Both the position numbers and the translations under genes were made by a program. DNA of 64,000 bases. Source: Lepidurus packardi (taxonomy: Eukaryota; Arthropoda; Branchiopoda; Notostraca; Triopsidae). This document shows positions 35,543 to 52,088 of this stretch, piece after piece. Location: the NCBI GenBank assembly GCA_023053545.1, contig JAKZAN010000006.1:11911412-11975411 (forward strand), given 5' to 3'. Within the stretch, counting starts at the first letter, position 1. Every line of letters starts with the position of its first letter. The notes beneath the pieces were generated by a model that saw only the letters and a list, made by a program, of their open reading frames with translations, ran no database searches and was not told the DNA's origin.

Positions 35543-36220
35543 ATGCAACGGTCCAGCTCTTTTTTTCTTCGTCGTGCTCCTGCGCTTATATTTTTGGCAG
35601 TCCTCATAAATCTATACTTATGTACACCGCCCCCAAGACTGAAAAAGTCAGAAGCATTAAGAATGTTTGTTTTCTGCGTGATGGGTTGCACAGGGCGTCC
35701 CGTTTCCCCAAACCGTTGCCAAAAAGAGTTGTCCTTAGCCAGGCTGGCACCATCTGAAACCCGATTTTTCTCTCTCTTTCGTTCTTTTGCCTCGTATATG
35801 GATCTTCAATTGTTGCCAGGTCACCGACTATGCAAGCTCTGCCAACGCTCTATAGACTCTTGCTCTTCACCCTTCTTATTTTCTTTGCTTCGAGGGAAAA
35901 TAGAGCCGAGCCGTCTCTTAGTAGTAAGCGAGGTCACGTCTTTTTTTTCTTCACTAAACTTATTGATTAAGTCGTCAATCTGCGTTAAAGACGAACCACC
36001 AGAAGAAGTCACATCCCTTCCTTACCCCCCCCCCCCCCCCGTTTTGTTAACGCTGCAGAAATACTCGCTGGTTCCATTTCGGGGCAGCTTCGCGAATTTT
36101 ATTGTTTCATCAAATATTATACTTGGCCGGAACGGACGCTCAGCTTCCGCTATATACTTTTGTACGCTTGCGAGGAACCAGTACTTCGAAATTGGCTGGC
36201 CTGAGCTCTGCGGCTCGTAA
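35543..36220 (+). other. Unexplained 226-codon open frame
   Basis: This ATG-initiated frame of 225 aa is the longest open frame in the window outside a recognised gene. Its product would be Leu/Ser/Phe-rich with a hydrophobic N-terminal segment (ALIFLAVLINLYLC) and a poly-Pro run translated from the poly(C) tract. It has no recognisable domain, no clear splice context, and AT-rich noncoding surroundings. It may be chance or an orphan gene. I list it as an observation and not as a coding call. Confidence 0.2.
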
Positions 36221-38549
36221 AAAGAAAACATGGAAAAATTAAAGGTCCTCTTGCTCCGCTTTACTTAACAGAATAACAGGAAAAGGGGTGGGAGAGAGGC
36301 GAATCAGAGAGAGAAAAAGAGCAAACGGCGCAGATATTACATAGGCTACGTGACGCGCCCTTAAAGGAAAATCGAAACCAAAACATAACGCTTAGCTCAT
36401 TAAATTCGCGCAGTTTCTCCCCTGAATATAAAATGGGGGTTTCAAAGGGTTTACATTCTCAAATGTTTTAAGTAGTTATCATAATTACACAACTATGAAG
36501 ATATTTGATAATTATTAATGAATTGCAACTTTTTTGTAGGAGCAACTTTGCCATTTCCTCTATAATTAATTATCAGATAAAATATGGCAAATCGGTGTGA
36601 ATAAAAGCATGCATTGAAAGCAACAGGAGTGGCTCGATTACTTGTGTTGCTAAGAAGAAATAAGAAAAACAAGACACCTTTAAGTTCACCTTGCTTGGAA
36701 GCAAACGCGCCTCCTGAAACACAAGTATAAGAAGAAAAAAAATCAAAGGGGAAACCCAAAAGCGCGCGCCAAATTCGTCGAGTCCTTGTCGCGGGGTGGT
36801 TCCCGGGGTCCACTCCACGCTAAGGGGCCAGTCCAGCTCGCGCGCTCGTGCGTACAAGTCCTAGGTAGTGTGTGCGCTGTATCCCAACACAAAAGTCTCA
36901 AAAAGGTTTCAAATTTGGCCACATACGAAGTTTCCCATACCATCCTCAATGGCAGTCCGTGGGTCCCAGCAGTTTGACCAACTCGCTCACAGACTCCGCA
37001 TCCATTGATCTTCGACTTCTTAAAAATAACAAAAGCTGAAATCTTTGATTCTAAATGTTTAGATTTTCGGACTTTTCCCCAACCAAGCTTTTAATAGTTG
37101 TTACAGAAGGTTAACAGGGTTAAGGGTTGAAAAGGAAGCTAAAAAGAGAAAGAAATACCGGCCAGCAAGTCCAAGTACCGCCCGGCTATAGCATCACCCG
37201 ATCCCCGCGTCTGAGTTCAAGTGTCCCCAAGTTTACAAACAGCGAGTATTTTCCACAACTTGTTTTGATGGTTAATTACCGGGAGTGGAAAGAGTGTATA
37301 TCATTCGATTTCGTGGTCACGCACCTTGTCTAGACTTTCTTTGTTAAGGCGCCAGGTGTGAATGAGCCAAGGAGAGGCAACAAGAAGAGAAGAAGGTGTG
37401 GAGGCAAAAAAAGGCACAAGCTGCGTCTCCCTCGTAAAACACACACTCACACATTCACACATGACAACCAAACCCTCAACGCCATGATCTTGCGGATATC
37501 ATCTTAAAAAGCGCCTTTCAGCCAAAGTTGAAGACGGACCTCGAACGTGTAAACCACTTGCTCCGTTAAACGGTTCGTTTGAGATCATAAACTTGAGGTA
37601 AGCCAACGTAGAAAACACTCGCTCTATAATACAGCTTGGTAAACTTTTTGACGCCCCAGTGTCTTGCAACGTGAGAGCGAATTAATCGCTGGCTTCATTA
37701 CTCTCATTAATGCCTTTGCACTTGGCCTCCACCTTCGTGCTTTGGATACCCCGATTTCCCGTAAAGGTAAACTGACACCCCAAAATAGAAGTTCATTTCA
37801 TTCACTGTTTTCACTCTTCATTTTCCTTAAACGAAGAATGAAACTCGGAGACACTTTTATTTATTAGTCGTACTTTTCAGAAAATTTCACACCTATTTGA
37901 GTTTTATTAATACTACCATTACCTTACATTAATTCTAATTCATAAATCATTGTTCGTTTAATTTTATTTCGAATTTACAATTAAATTAACCTTGCTTCCT
38001 AATCTTTGAGTTTAGATTCAAAGTTAGGTAATAACGCAATAAATATACAGTGCAATAGGGCAAACTTTAATTACTAAAAAGCTTGTAAAATTGCTTCAAA
38101 GTTTAATTTAGTAAGCTTATGTGAATGCTTAAGCTTTATTTTCCTTAAATACTGATGTATGATAGTCTGACGTCATCCGTTAAATCTCAAGTTACGTATT
38201 TAACATTATGTAATCATAAATTTCTCGAAAGTTTCCTTAAAACTGGTATTTTTTTGGTTTGCTTAAAGAGATGTCATTCCTTATCAACATATGAAACGAA
38301 GCAGTTATGAATTACAGTATTTGGTGGTCAGTTTAGCTTTCATGGGAGTGCCCAATACAGGGTTTACGTGGCATATTTCCCGGTTTGTAGTGAAATTTAG
38401 AAAAAGCAAAAAGTTGTAACAACTTCCCTTTCCGTTTTCTTATCTTTATGTTTTAGAGCTGAGAGTGACAAATCCTTATCAACTTGTCTGGAACTAACTA
38501 CCCCATTGTCCCTCGCATTGGATAAATCCGCACTTTTCTATTTATCAGC

Positions 38550-39449
38550 ATGGCTCGATCATCGTCGTGGTCATTCATAGTGTTGATGGTCGCCTGCACC
38601 CACAATTACAGCACGTGCCAAACCCTGACGGTGAACAGCAGCAGTCCTTCGCCGCCACAACTGGCCCGACTGCGACACCACAGCAGCTTAGTCCCCGCCA
38701 AATCCGGCTCCATATTAGAACACATCGACAAGGACCAAGTGGAGCGCTACTTGAACGAAATTCGCCTCAATCAAACGCACCAACGACTGCAAGCCTCGCG
38801 CCGTCCTTCGGCCACCTCCTCTGCCCCGGAGTCCTTGCCAGTACCGTTGACGAACGCGAAATTAACTATATACGAACCGCTGACCCCGGCCAATACCCCG
38901 AGCGTGCTCAAAATCCGGCACCGTAACCATCGGAACCGTAACAAGGGCTTCCTCCAGGAGACAGCGAACCACTCGTCCAACGAGGGCTACAACCCGTTCC
39001 GGAGCAAGTTCAACCGGAGCGTACCCATCCTCCAGTCCAGTAAAGATGCGCTCTTTGTAACCCGCAAGGAGTACTTGCGCTCTGACTGGTGCAAGACCCA
39101 ACCTTTATTACAACGCATCACGGAAGAAGGCTGCTTGTCCTACACGTTCCTTAACCGCTTCTGCTATGGGCAATGCAACTCCTTCTTCATACCCAAGAAC
39201 ATTCGCCCTATTGCTAATACGCCCGTGTCACTCAGGCGTGCCCATAATCACCTGGGCGACGGGGCAGCCCAGCAGCAAGCACAGCAACAGCAAGCCAACA
39301 CGGCCTTCCGGTCCTGCGCCTTCTGCAAACCCAAAAAGACCTCATGGGTCACCGTAACATTAAAATGCCCTTCCCTAACACCACCGTACCGGCGTCGTCG
39401 AGTGCAGAGTATTAAGCAATGTCGTTGCATAACCGAGGTTCTAACTTAA
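38550..39449 (+). CDS. Gremlin, DAN-family BMP antagonist
   Basis: A single exon of 299 aa. A hydrophobic signal peptide (SFIVLMVACTHNYSTC) is followed by a long N-terminal region with several N-glycosylation sequons (NSS, NQT, NHS, NRS). The C-terminal cystine-knot DAN domain starts near residue 173: KEYLRSDWCKTQPLL, EEGC, NRFCYGQCNSFFIP, SCAFCKPKK and KQCRC. All nine cysteines of vertebrate gremlin are present in the same order. Gremlins are secreted and sequester BMP ligands. Unusual here is a ~25-residue Gln/Ala-rich insertion (GDGAAQQQAQQQQANT) inside the knot between FIPKNIR and SCAFC, where vertebrate gremlin has only a short loop. AATAAA follows the stop by 27 bp. Confidence 0.96.
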   Translation: MARSSSWSFIVLMVACTHNYSTCQTLTVNSSSPSPPQLARLRHHSSLVPAKSGSILEHIDKDQVERYLNEIRLNQTHQRLQASRRPSATSSAPESLPVPLTNAKLTIYEPLTPANTPSVLKIRHRNHRNRNKGFLQETANHSSNEGYNPFRSKFNRSVPILQSSKDALFVTRKEYLRSDWCKTQPLLQRITEEGCLSYTFLNRFCYGQCNSFFIPKNIRPIANTPVSLRRAHNHLGDGAAQQQAQQQQANTAFRSCAFCKPKKTSWVTVTLKCPSLTPPYRRRRVQSIKQCRCITEVLT

Positions 39450-42414
39450 AATCTCACTAACCAACAAGAACAGAAAAATAAAGCAACAACGTGAGGCTAG
39501 CCCACAATTTCCTTTTAAAACCCTCCTGTTCCCCTTTACATTTTCAAAGTAACTATCCACACACACTCTTCCATAAGGTTACAACAATTAAAAGATCTAA
39601 GACCAGTATTTTAAACAAGCAATGTTATATGACGGGATTTTCTAGACCATTTTTACAACTGGATTTCTTGACAGAATAATAGATTCCGTTTTAAATCAAC
39701 TTAGAACAAGAAGAACTACAACAGTTTAGATAAGTTCCGTACGTTCGTAACGAAAAACAAAATATCCAGATCCAACTGTAAAAAAAAAAAAAAACATTCC
39801 CTCTTGGAATTGTGTATACATCCCGGTCTATTTCAACTGCATTCTCCTTTATATAACAATGACTTATGTAATTAATATTTCTCTACATTATTATAGAGCT
39901 TGTACAATTCTGAAAACAAATTCATAGTCGAACTCTTCCCTCCCCCCCCCCCCCTCTAGCTTTAATGTATTATATATTGACATCTTGTACGAAAAACCAT
40001 GAGCCCCTAAATAAGCTCTTTGTATAAATGGTCTTCTCTCCCCGAGCTTCCTATTCATGTACGGGGCAGTTTAAAGGAAACGTTTACTCTCGAAATGTGA
40101 AATAACGAAATAGAAAATACATGAAATAATAATTTGTGTCAGCCCTACCGTCTTTTGTCTCTCTCGCGCCTTTCTCGTTACGTAATACTGAGAATTCAAG
40201 TCAGGATGTCCTAATCAGGTTAAATTTCCTGCTGTCAGCTTCAACATTTGCATAATTTAGTTCCAACATTGAATAAACGTCGATTTCCAAAATTAGATTC
40301 TCGTTTCTGTCCTAACTACGACTCCAACTAATCAACAGAAGTCCTTTCTGTCCCTTCCTTGTTGCTTTGGTAGGTAATATTATTTGATTTTATTTGATGC
40401 CTTTTATTGGATGCTTTCCTAAGGGAGAAATAAAAGGAGAAATTGAAATGCTGAACTTGAATGCGTCCCACGTGGAAGCTTCAAGTAACTGTGCTTCAAG
40501 TAACTTCAAGTATCTGTGCATATTAGGCGGTCGATTAAACCCTAAAGGAGGAAGTGGACGACGGAGCCCCAGGAACATTTTGGGCTCATTTCCAAAAGTT
40601 TGTACACAAGTCTGCTCCAGGAGCTTTTAAGTCCGTGACATGTGCCCCGAACTTCCGATGACTGACCGGATAATTCGCCAGCGCCAAGGGTTGTAGCAAA
40701 GTGTATAGCAAAGGGCAGGCTTCAACCTTTGACCTCATCTCATCAAGCTTTTAAGATACCTTTGATAGCGACCTCCAAGTCGCTTCTTGAAAAGTGAAAA
40801 AGAACAAAACCTCTTTAGAAGCACACTATATAGGTAAAATTCAGCGCGCACCGCAACAGTTTTTATCAGAGATCGCTCTCTGGCGAGGACTACAATTTGT
40901 AATACAAGTGATCTGGCGACAGTTTGGCAAAAGAAAAGATTATACACCCCCTAGGAAGAATCTTCTGTAATTCTTTTAGACCCTTTCTCTGGTCAAATCC
41001 TAAAGTTCCATGACATCTTTTGTCTTTCACTTAGGCTGTTAAGCGTAAAACGTTTTCTCCTTGGAAACACAATAAAGTGACCAAAAAGAACACACACTAA
41101 TAAGCATCTGCGGCGCAGGAGGCTTTTTATACCATCAGAAAGCAGAGAAACTGCCAGCAAGCACCAAGACAATCAATGTGAACGTCTCGGATGATACCAT
41201 AGTGTCTAGACCGTTACAAAGTAAATAGATATGGTAGATATGCAAGTGCTGTCTCCGTAAATGTGCGCCCTATAGGTCTGACAGAGTTGTTGGCGCTCCA
41301 ACACAACGTAACTACAGGGTGTCAAAGTGTAGGGCAGCTTATATTCGTTGGTTTGGAGTCGCTTGTGAAGACGTATTGTCCTCTTATGAGGAAGACAGAC
41401 GCCAGAAGAGTCTGCGAAAGATGCTCTTAGTCCAGCGGTTTAGCTTTAATAACCGGGGTTTTGAAAGACTTATCAAGTGAAAAGGGGGCTCACGATGAGG
41501 GGGAGGTGCTTGCGGGAGGTAGGATATATCTATTGCTCGTTAAATAAGAAGTAGCAAAGAAAGCGGCGGCGACAAATTAGTTTCATGGCTGGCGTCTATG
41601 ATGTTTCCCGTCCGGGAGAGAACCTGATGGGAAAAAAGCCGTTGGGTGTAGAATTCGATCATGGTAATCACTTTAAGCGGCTCTGGAGTCCAATTGCTTA
41701 TGGAACAGCGCCACTTGAAATTCCATTAAGACAAGAGAATGGCAATGGCTTTCTTAGAACAACACGACACAACTCCTACGCTGCCACGTTTCGCCAGATC
41801 CATTATACAACTGCGTTTTGTGTCTCGCAGTCTTGGTGGTCTTTCGGTGGCAATTAGGAGCCTGTCCCGCTCAATATAGTCGTTAACATTATAGTTACGT
41901 TTACATAGGAATAAGCCAGCTCCCGTTTGTTTTAGTAGCTTGATAATGAATCCTGAGCACTTTTTTTTTCTCGCTAGCGTCTTTGCTGCTCAATAAACGA
42001 TATTTGTTGAAAAATGACGGTATGATAGGGGCGAAAGCATTTTGGATGAAATTTGAGTGCCAAATACGCCCGACAGTAAACGAAGAGAGTGACGGTGCAA
42101 GCTTCGGAGCGACGTGACTTACAAAACAAGTTTTAATTTGTCGGGCTAAAATATAATACAAATAACAAAGCTGAGAAATTAAGCTTTGGCATCTCATATC
42201 ATCAAAGTACTACACTATATTTTGCGTTTCCCTACTTTTACCCTAATTAAAGAAAACAGGCATTTATTACATTTATATAGAAAACCCCGAACTTTGGCGC
42301 CGATTTCCCTCAACTTCGTGAAGAAAAATCGAGCGTAAAATGTCGATACGTAAGTATCGTGAACTTTGCATATCGATTTTGAACTTTCGATCATAACACA
42401 TACTGCACGGAAAA
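39450..42414. other. Intergenic region between gremlin and PP2A-A
   Basis: It contains the gremlin 3' end, a poly(A) run near 39780 and a poly(C) run near 39943. A 90-codon ATG frame (41585-41857, +) has a normal-looking composition but no recognised domain. The last few hundred bases should hold the PP2A-A promoter. Nothing else was recognised. Confidence 0.5.
39477..39482 (+). terminator. Gremlin polyadenylation signal
   Basis: AATAAA lies 27 bp after the gremlin stop codon. Confidence 0.6.
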
Positions 42415-46396
<3,982 letters not shown>

Positions 46397-46882
46397 ATTT
46401 TCCGTAGCAACAACAACAACAACCTTTTTTTTCCTGTGAACGTTGTGCATTCTTATGTAATTTTTCTCTTCTTTTTTTTTTGCCTCTAGCTCTCTGGGTA
46501 ATAAGACTAGTTCTAGCGTACTGTACGTGGGAAGCCAGATAAGCCTGAGTCATGTCAACGTTGTACTATTGAACTTTCTGGTGCCCATTTTACTCTCAAA
46601 ACTAAAAGAAAAATCCCTATATAATCCGTTTCCTTCTCCGAAATACGAGACACTTTGCCTCTTTTCTAAAATATCCCCATACCCCCAGCTTTGTATCGGT
46701 GTGTAGCCAGTGTAGAGCAACGCACGTGACCTTCGGCAAAATTGCATATACTTGAATTGGAAGAGCAAAAATACAGATCCCACAAGTTCCAACGTAAACA
46801 AGAATATTTTACTCATCTTTTCTAAGTTTAGTACATGGTTTTCATTCCAAAAATGGTGTTCTATTAATCACATTTCGTCTCG

Positions 46883-46888
46883 TTTATT
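46883..46888 (-). terminator. TMC gene polyadenylation signal
   Basis: AATAAA on the minus strand, 67 bp after the TMC stop codon. Confidence 0.5.
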
Positions 46889-46954
46889 ATACGCAAATTT
46901 TGAAGCCCAGGCCATCACAATTAACTTATGAGCCTTTTCAACGCGCAATAATAC

Positions 46955-49900
46955 TCACTCGGGACGACTGGCAAGACGCCCCCGGGATTGGTCCAATTTG
47001 GTTAGCGACGCTAATTTGCTTAACAGGAATTGCTTGTCCTTACCTTCCAATTCTAATTGACTTCTTAGCGCGAGTACTAATTCGCGATGGGCTTGTGACA
47101 AGCAAAAGTAGTAGTAAAGCGACAGAATTAAGGTCAGCAGTGCGGGAACAAAGAAGCCAGCCGTGCCAAAGTAATAGATGAAATTCCGCCAGAATGATGG
47201 CAAAGTCCCCACCTGGAAAGTGATAAAAATTAGCTTTTGTAATATCATTGAATTTAGTCCAAAATGAATGTGCATTAAATCAAAGTAAAAACTATCCGAC
47301 TTCAAACTTCAAAGTAAAAACTTCAAAGTAAAAGCTATCCGACGTTTTCATAAGTTCACCTTGAGATTCTATAGCGGGTTTAAAGTTGTCTTTCATTCAC
47401 GTGTCCAAACCAAACCGAACTCCTAAAGCACGTTCAGAACAAGTCAAGATTGTTGTGTTCATTAGCTCTAAACATTCTAAAAAGTTTATAAATAAAGTCC
47501 CTTCTATTCTTAAAATATATAGCATTTAATAATTAGCCAATGTAGGAAATATATAATAAAATTTTACCAAAAGTAGGAAAATAATTTATTAGCTTTAAAC
47601 TATAATTTGGCTATTTTTGGTAAAATTGTATGATGAATTTTCTATACTGCCTAGTTAGTAAATGCAACGTATTTTTAAGAATAAAAGTGAATTTATGGTT
47701 AAACTTTTTTAGAATGTTTAGACCTAACGAACAGAACCATCTTGACCATCGCGAACCATCATAAACCTTCGGGGTTTGAACACGCTTTAGGAGTTGGGCT
47801 TGGTTTGGACACGAAATAAGGGAATGGAAGGAGAAGTTTAAATCCGCTGGCCAGCAAAAAGCCAAGAAAAAATAAATTGCATAAGCGATCTCTAGGTATC
47901 CCTTTCGGTCTTTTTTTTGGACATCAAAATACTATAAATTCTCCCTTATTCTTACTTTCGTCGCTAGCCTTTTTTGGGGGGGACTGGTACAGGTTATACG
48001 TTATGCCGTCCCGTCCAAAGTAAAAACTACCGACGTTTTCGTTAACGTCATACAGGGAGTTGTAGCATTACTTCGTATTGCCATATCAATGGTATAGTCA
48101 CAATAAATAGTACTAGAATGGATAGTGCTACGGGCCGGGACTCGGAGAATTACTCCGGATTAGCCTTCATTCGTTCGGTAGCTTCTTACAGGAACGTGAT
48201 CTAGGTAAATAGTGCCTTACTTCTTGGATAACAATGTTCCAGGCAGTGACGAGTCCACGGAAAGGGCCGCAGGATTGCGAAGGCGGGATGGCGGACACGG
48301 CGTAACCAATTGGCAGTGCACTTCCGACGAAGGATAACAATAGAACGTTCATGAAAAACGCCGAGGACCGCGAAGCTTGGTACAGACGCGTGGGCGGGAC
48401 GCAATTGTAGACGCAGCTGAAGCGCTTGACATAAAAGGTAATGATGCATTTGACCGCTGTCATAAGAGGCAGCGCGGGGCAGTAAAACATCCCCAGCCAG
48501 CACAATGTCTGACTGTAGACTAAATCCAGCGTGTGGGTAGCGAGATTAAACTCTTGCTGATGCAAGTTCCATTTCGCGAACCACGACGACGGTTTTCGGC
48601 TCGCCCATTGCCGACCAATGACCATCATGGGCCATTCCACTAAGAAAACGCTCGCCAGGATTACAATGCAATCAAAGATGCACAGCTTGTATATTTGTTG
48701 GCCTACGTACGTCTCCCAGCAATTTTCTTTGAGCTCCAACTGTTCGCAAGGTTTTTGATGCTGCGTCCCAGACACCACTGTTACGTACAGTGTAGACATA
48801 AGCACGACCACGGAAGCTAACCGCAAGAAAACAGTGCGAAAAAGGGTTATTTTGATTTCGAAACTGGGAGCGTATCTTTCCCATTTCGTGAAAGCGGAAA
48901 ATACTTTCGGAACGAAAAAGTTGAGCGTCGTGATCACGATGGGAGGCGCATACTCTACGATTAAGGCGGCCGAGCCCAGGGAGGCTTGAGATACCAGGTA
49001 GATGACGTACCCGGAAAGCATAAGAACCATAAGAACGAAGCTATTGATGGCAGCGCGCAAAAAGTATAAGCGAACTTTTTCGCGTCGGGTTCGACTGGCC
49101 TTCTCGGCAACGGTTCGATCAGCCGCCTGTAATGCGCGGATTTCCTGGAAAATAGCCTTGTGTTTCAAGTCGGCGACTTTACTGTTGTTGATGCAGAAAT
49201 CCCAAGACGTAAACAAGATATCAGAGTAGCGCTGCCGCCAGACTTCGCCGGCTCGTAACTTGAGTCGGAAGCCTTTAGCCACCGAACGGGTCATGCTGAC
49301 GACACTCAACAACAACCCGGCTAGCACGGCTCCCAGATAGGCCAGCGACATGTGGTAATAAAGCGCAGGCCCCAAGCTGTTATCCAGGGTTAGTATCGCC
49401 GGAGGGAAGTAGCCATAAAAGGCGGCAGTAAGCTGCATCCAGCCGGTTCCTTGCACGAAATCTTGGACAAGGAGCAGCGGGCGGTAGGTATGCTCTTGAA
49501 CGATCACTTGGACAGAATTGCGATAGTTTTCCCAGCATTGTTGTGTGGCGTCGGTAGTAGTGTTTACTCTGCCGCCGTTGCAGTTCGACAGAGAGTAATC
49601 GAAGGCTGAACGCAAAAACTGGGGGATTTCTTTTACGATCTCAACCGTCTCGTTTTCTTCCTCTAAAAAGGTCAAAGCGTCATTCAAGTTCGTGTTCCAT
49701 GACGTTGGATTCGAGTCCACAACTTCGAAACGTGGAGATGAAGCGGTAGAATCTAATATACACGCTTGTTTACCCACTTGCCAGGGTACAGCGACGAAAA
49801 TGATTATCAGAGAGGTCATGGCTAAATTGAGGGCGAAGAGCCAGCGGATAAGTGAAAAGAAGGATGCTGTGCCGGCTCCATAATTGGCTTCGGTGTGTCG

Positions 49901-50980
49901 GATGCTCGACTGCCAGGGTAAACAGCTTTCCCAAAGCTCTGACCAACCGTCCCACGCGCTCTTGAACAGTTTGCGACGCTTCATTTGTAACGCGGCAAGT
50001 CCTTTTAGCCGGAACGTAGGGGCATGCTGCAAATAGCAAATAAAGCTTACAAGTCTGCTTGGATATTACAGAGCACTAGCCACCACAAAATGCGACATCG
50101 ATAAGTAAATTAATTACTCCAAGATTCTTTACTTCAAATAATCATAATGATAAAAATTATTATTATTTTACATACTAAAACAAAAATTTATAATTCGTAT
50201 GAAAAGTCTGATCAAAAGTTTTTGAACTTAAGAATCTCTTGACTGAAAGGTTAACCAGCTAGTACGTCACGCCTAGTCATTCAAGGCTGGCTTCACATTT
50301 TCGATGACTTTGTTCGACAATTTTAAAGTGACTATTTAACAGTATTTATAACAAGAGAAATATATTCTAGAATTATTTTTCTGTCTACTGTTTCTTTTAT
50401 AAGAATAAGTGAGCTTTTAGGTGGCTATCGCTTTTTCCAAGGTGTTTACGAACCAACAGTTGGGCTCGGAGGTCTCGTTTCGTCGCCATATCAACTGGTA
50501 GAGAACGGATTCCTTGGATGCGGTTCCATGTTTCTTCTTCGTTAGCCAAACCCTCTATCGAGACAATAAAATACCAGGATGAGTGCATTATTTAGTTAGC
50601 TCAAAGTGACTACCGTCGGTAAGATCCGGTAACGACTCTTGTTCCACGTCGAGTAATGAACTTCGCCGTCTTCTTGTAGACATACGCCTCCACACGGTTC
50701 TGCCATGAGCTTTTCCCCATGTCCGCGTATCTAAAGAGAAGGTATTCTTCACACAAAACGAATTTTGTTTATAAACTACTGCAATACCTATAGTTGTAAA
50801 CTGTTTGCTTGGTAGAAGTGTCGCTAACTGTGCCTGGATAAAAGCCGAGTCGTTCTTGCTATTCCGTTTCCGTTCATCAGAATTGACGTTGAAAGCTTCT
50901 TGATAAAATTCGTTTCCGGCTTCTTCCCAGCCTTGTTGTTTCACTGCTCGGCCACTACTTTTGCTCGGTTGACGTTGCAT
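46955..50980 (-). CDS. TMC (transmembrane channel-like) family protein
   Basis: Minus-strand exons 50980-50788, 50730-50614, 50554-50454, 50026-48221 and 47212-46955 give 824 aa. The cytoplasmic N-terminus is basic. Multiple membrane spans follow, starting with LIRWLFALNLAMTSLII. The family signature region is clear: CWETYVGQQIYKLC, CWLGMFYCPALPLM, then ESCGPF-like SQSCGPFRG before the last spans. TMC proteins are ion channels or channel subunits related to TMEM16/OSCA; some are mechanotransduction channels and others modulate membranes or excitability. The subfamily cannot be fixed here. The donor after exon 3 (TTG then GTTCGT) is weak but is the only phase-0 choice that keeps the alignment. 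The ATG at 50980 is the first in frame; 5' exons could be missing. Intron 4 carries a short repeated motif. Confidence 0.92.
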
Positions 50981-52088
50981 CGAGTCTTTCTCTCCGTTCT
51001 GTTTTATCAACGAACACTAACAGGAAACCTCACAAGATTCCCAACGTGTATAAGAGTTCAACTTAGACTTGACGACAGAACGTAGAAAGATTAGGGAAAT
51101 GCTTATCTAAGAGAATACAACACTAAGAAAACGGGTGGATCACTAGTCTGGACAACAAAAGAGAGTACACCCCTATTGTACGACAAGAACTATTAGAAGA
51201 GGATGATAAGGTAAGTCGGAAATACAGCCACCCGCACTTGAAAAGGAGAAACGGTTAATATAGCAGAAGTGAATACGCTTATCTTATACCTTTCAAAGGA
51301 AATCGTTTTTAACCGCTGCTGTGAAGAAGATTTAACTCTGAGTGCTAATTTAACAGCGTGATGGGAAGGTGATAAAACTTGGGGCGTGTTTCCATCCGAG
51401 GCTGCGCTCTAACTACTCTGAAATGTAGTTTGCAAAGAATTTGTGTGGATGCTACAGTGCACGGAGCCTGTCAAACCATCGATTTGGCGCAGCATGAAGC
51501 AACTATTGCACTCCGACCGCCCCAAATGGAGGAAATCGATAGGACACACTCTACGGGGAGGTGCTTTTGTTTTCCTATCTCAAACTTCGAGCAATCCGTT
51601 TCGATCTCGAAAGTTTTAAGTTTCATCAGTTCACGTACACTTCCTTCTCAACATAAGAGTTCAATGAAATAGACATAAGAATGCATGTTTTATTAAAGAA
51701 TGTCCAACTAAATTAACATTTAAATGCCCCAGTACTCGACAACAATCATGACGCGATATGAACCGCCTAACTTTTTTGTCTCAATTCCCATACTACGCTA
51801 ACAGGTTATTAACGTATTAATCATTCGGGATGAATTCATAATTTTAATAGAGGTACAGTCAAATATTCTTGAATGGAGAGATCAACACAATAAAGCTTCC
51901 ATAAAAGGTAATTTTGTCATGAATTGTGTTGCAGTTTGGTAATTAAGAGTAAGAAAAAAGAAGCAAATCGTTTTGCACTTTGTTGTACATGTCAAAATCT
52001 GGCAAAAGAAATAGCGAGGATTTTTTTGTGTGTTTTCTCAGCAAAAAATATCAAGTTTTTATTACGTCAGCTTTTCCTTTTTGGCTCG
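50981..52088. other. Intergenic region between TMC and LBR genes
   Basis: Both flanking genes are on the minus strand, so this holds the TMC promoter and the LBR 3' end. An AATAAA signal (minus strand, 52063-52058) lies 26 bp after the LBR stop. No gene or repeat was recognised. Confidence 0.5.
52058..52063 (-). terminator. LBR polyadenylation signal
   Basis: AATAAA on the minus strand, 26 bp past the LBR stop codon. Confidence 0.6.

Larger units (their letters stand above)
31330..38549. other. Formin-gremlin intergenic region (7.2 kb)
   Basis: It starts with the formin 3' UTR (AATAAA at 31967-31972) and a perfect 15-bp hairpin (31988-32023). It then contains a pogo/Tigger-like element (32544-33178), an unexplained 226-codon open frame (35543-36220), a 16-base poly(C) run near 36027, and a CRE palindrome at 38168-38175. 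No other recognisable gene was seen. By analogy with vertebrate FMN1-GREM1 this is a candidate location for gremlin enhancers; that is inference. Confidence 0.5.
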
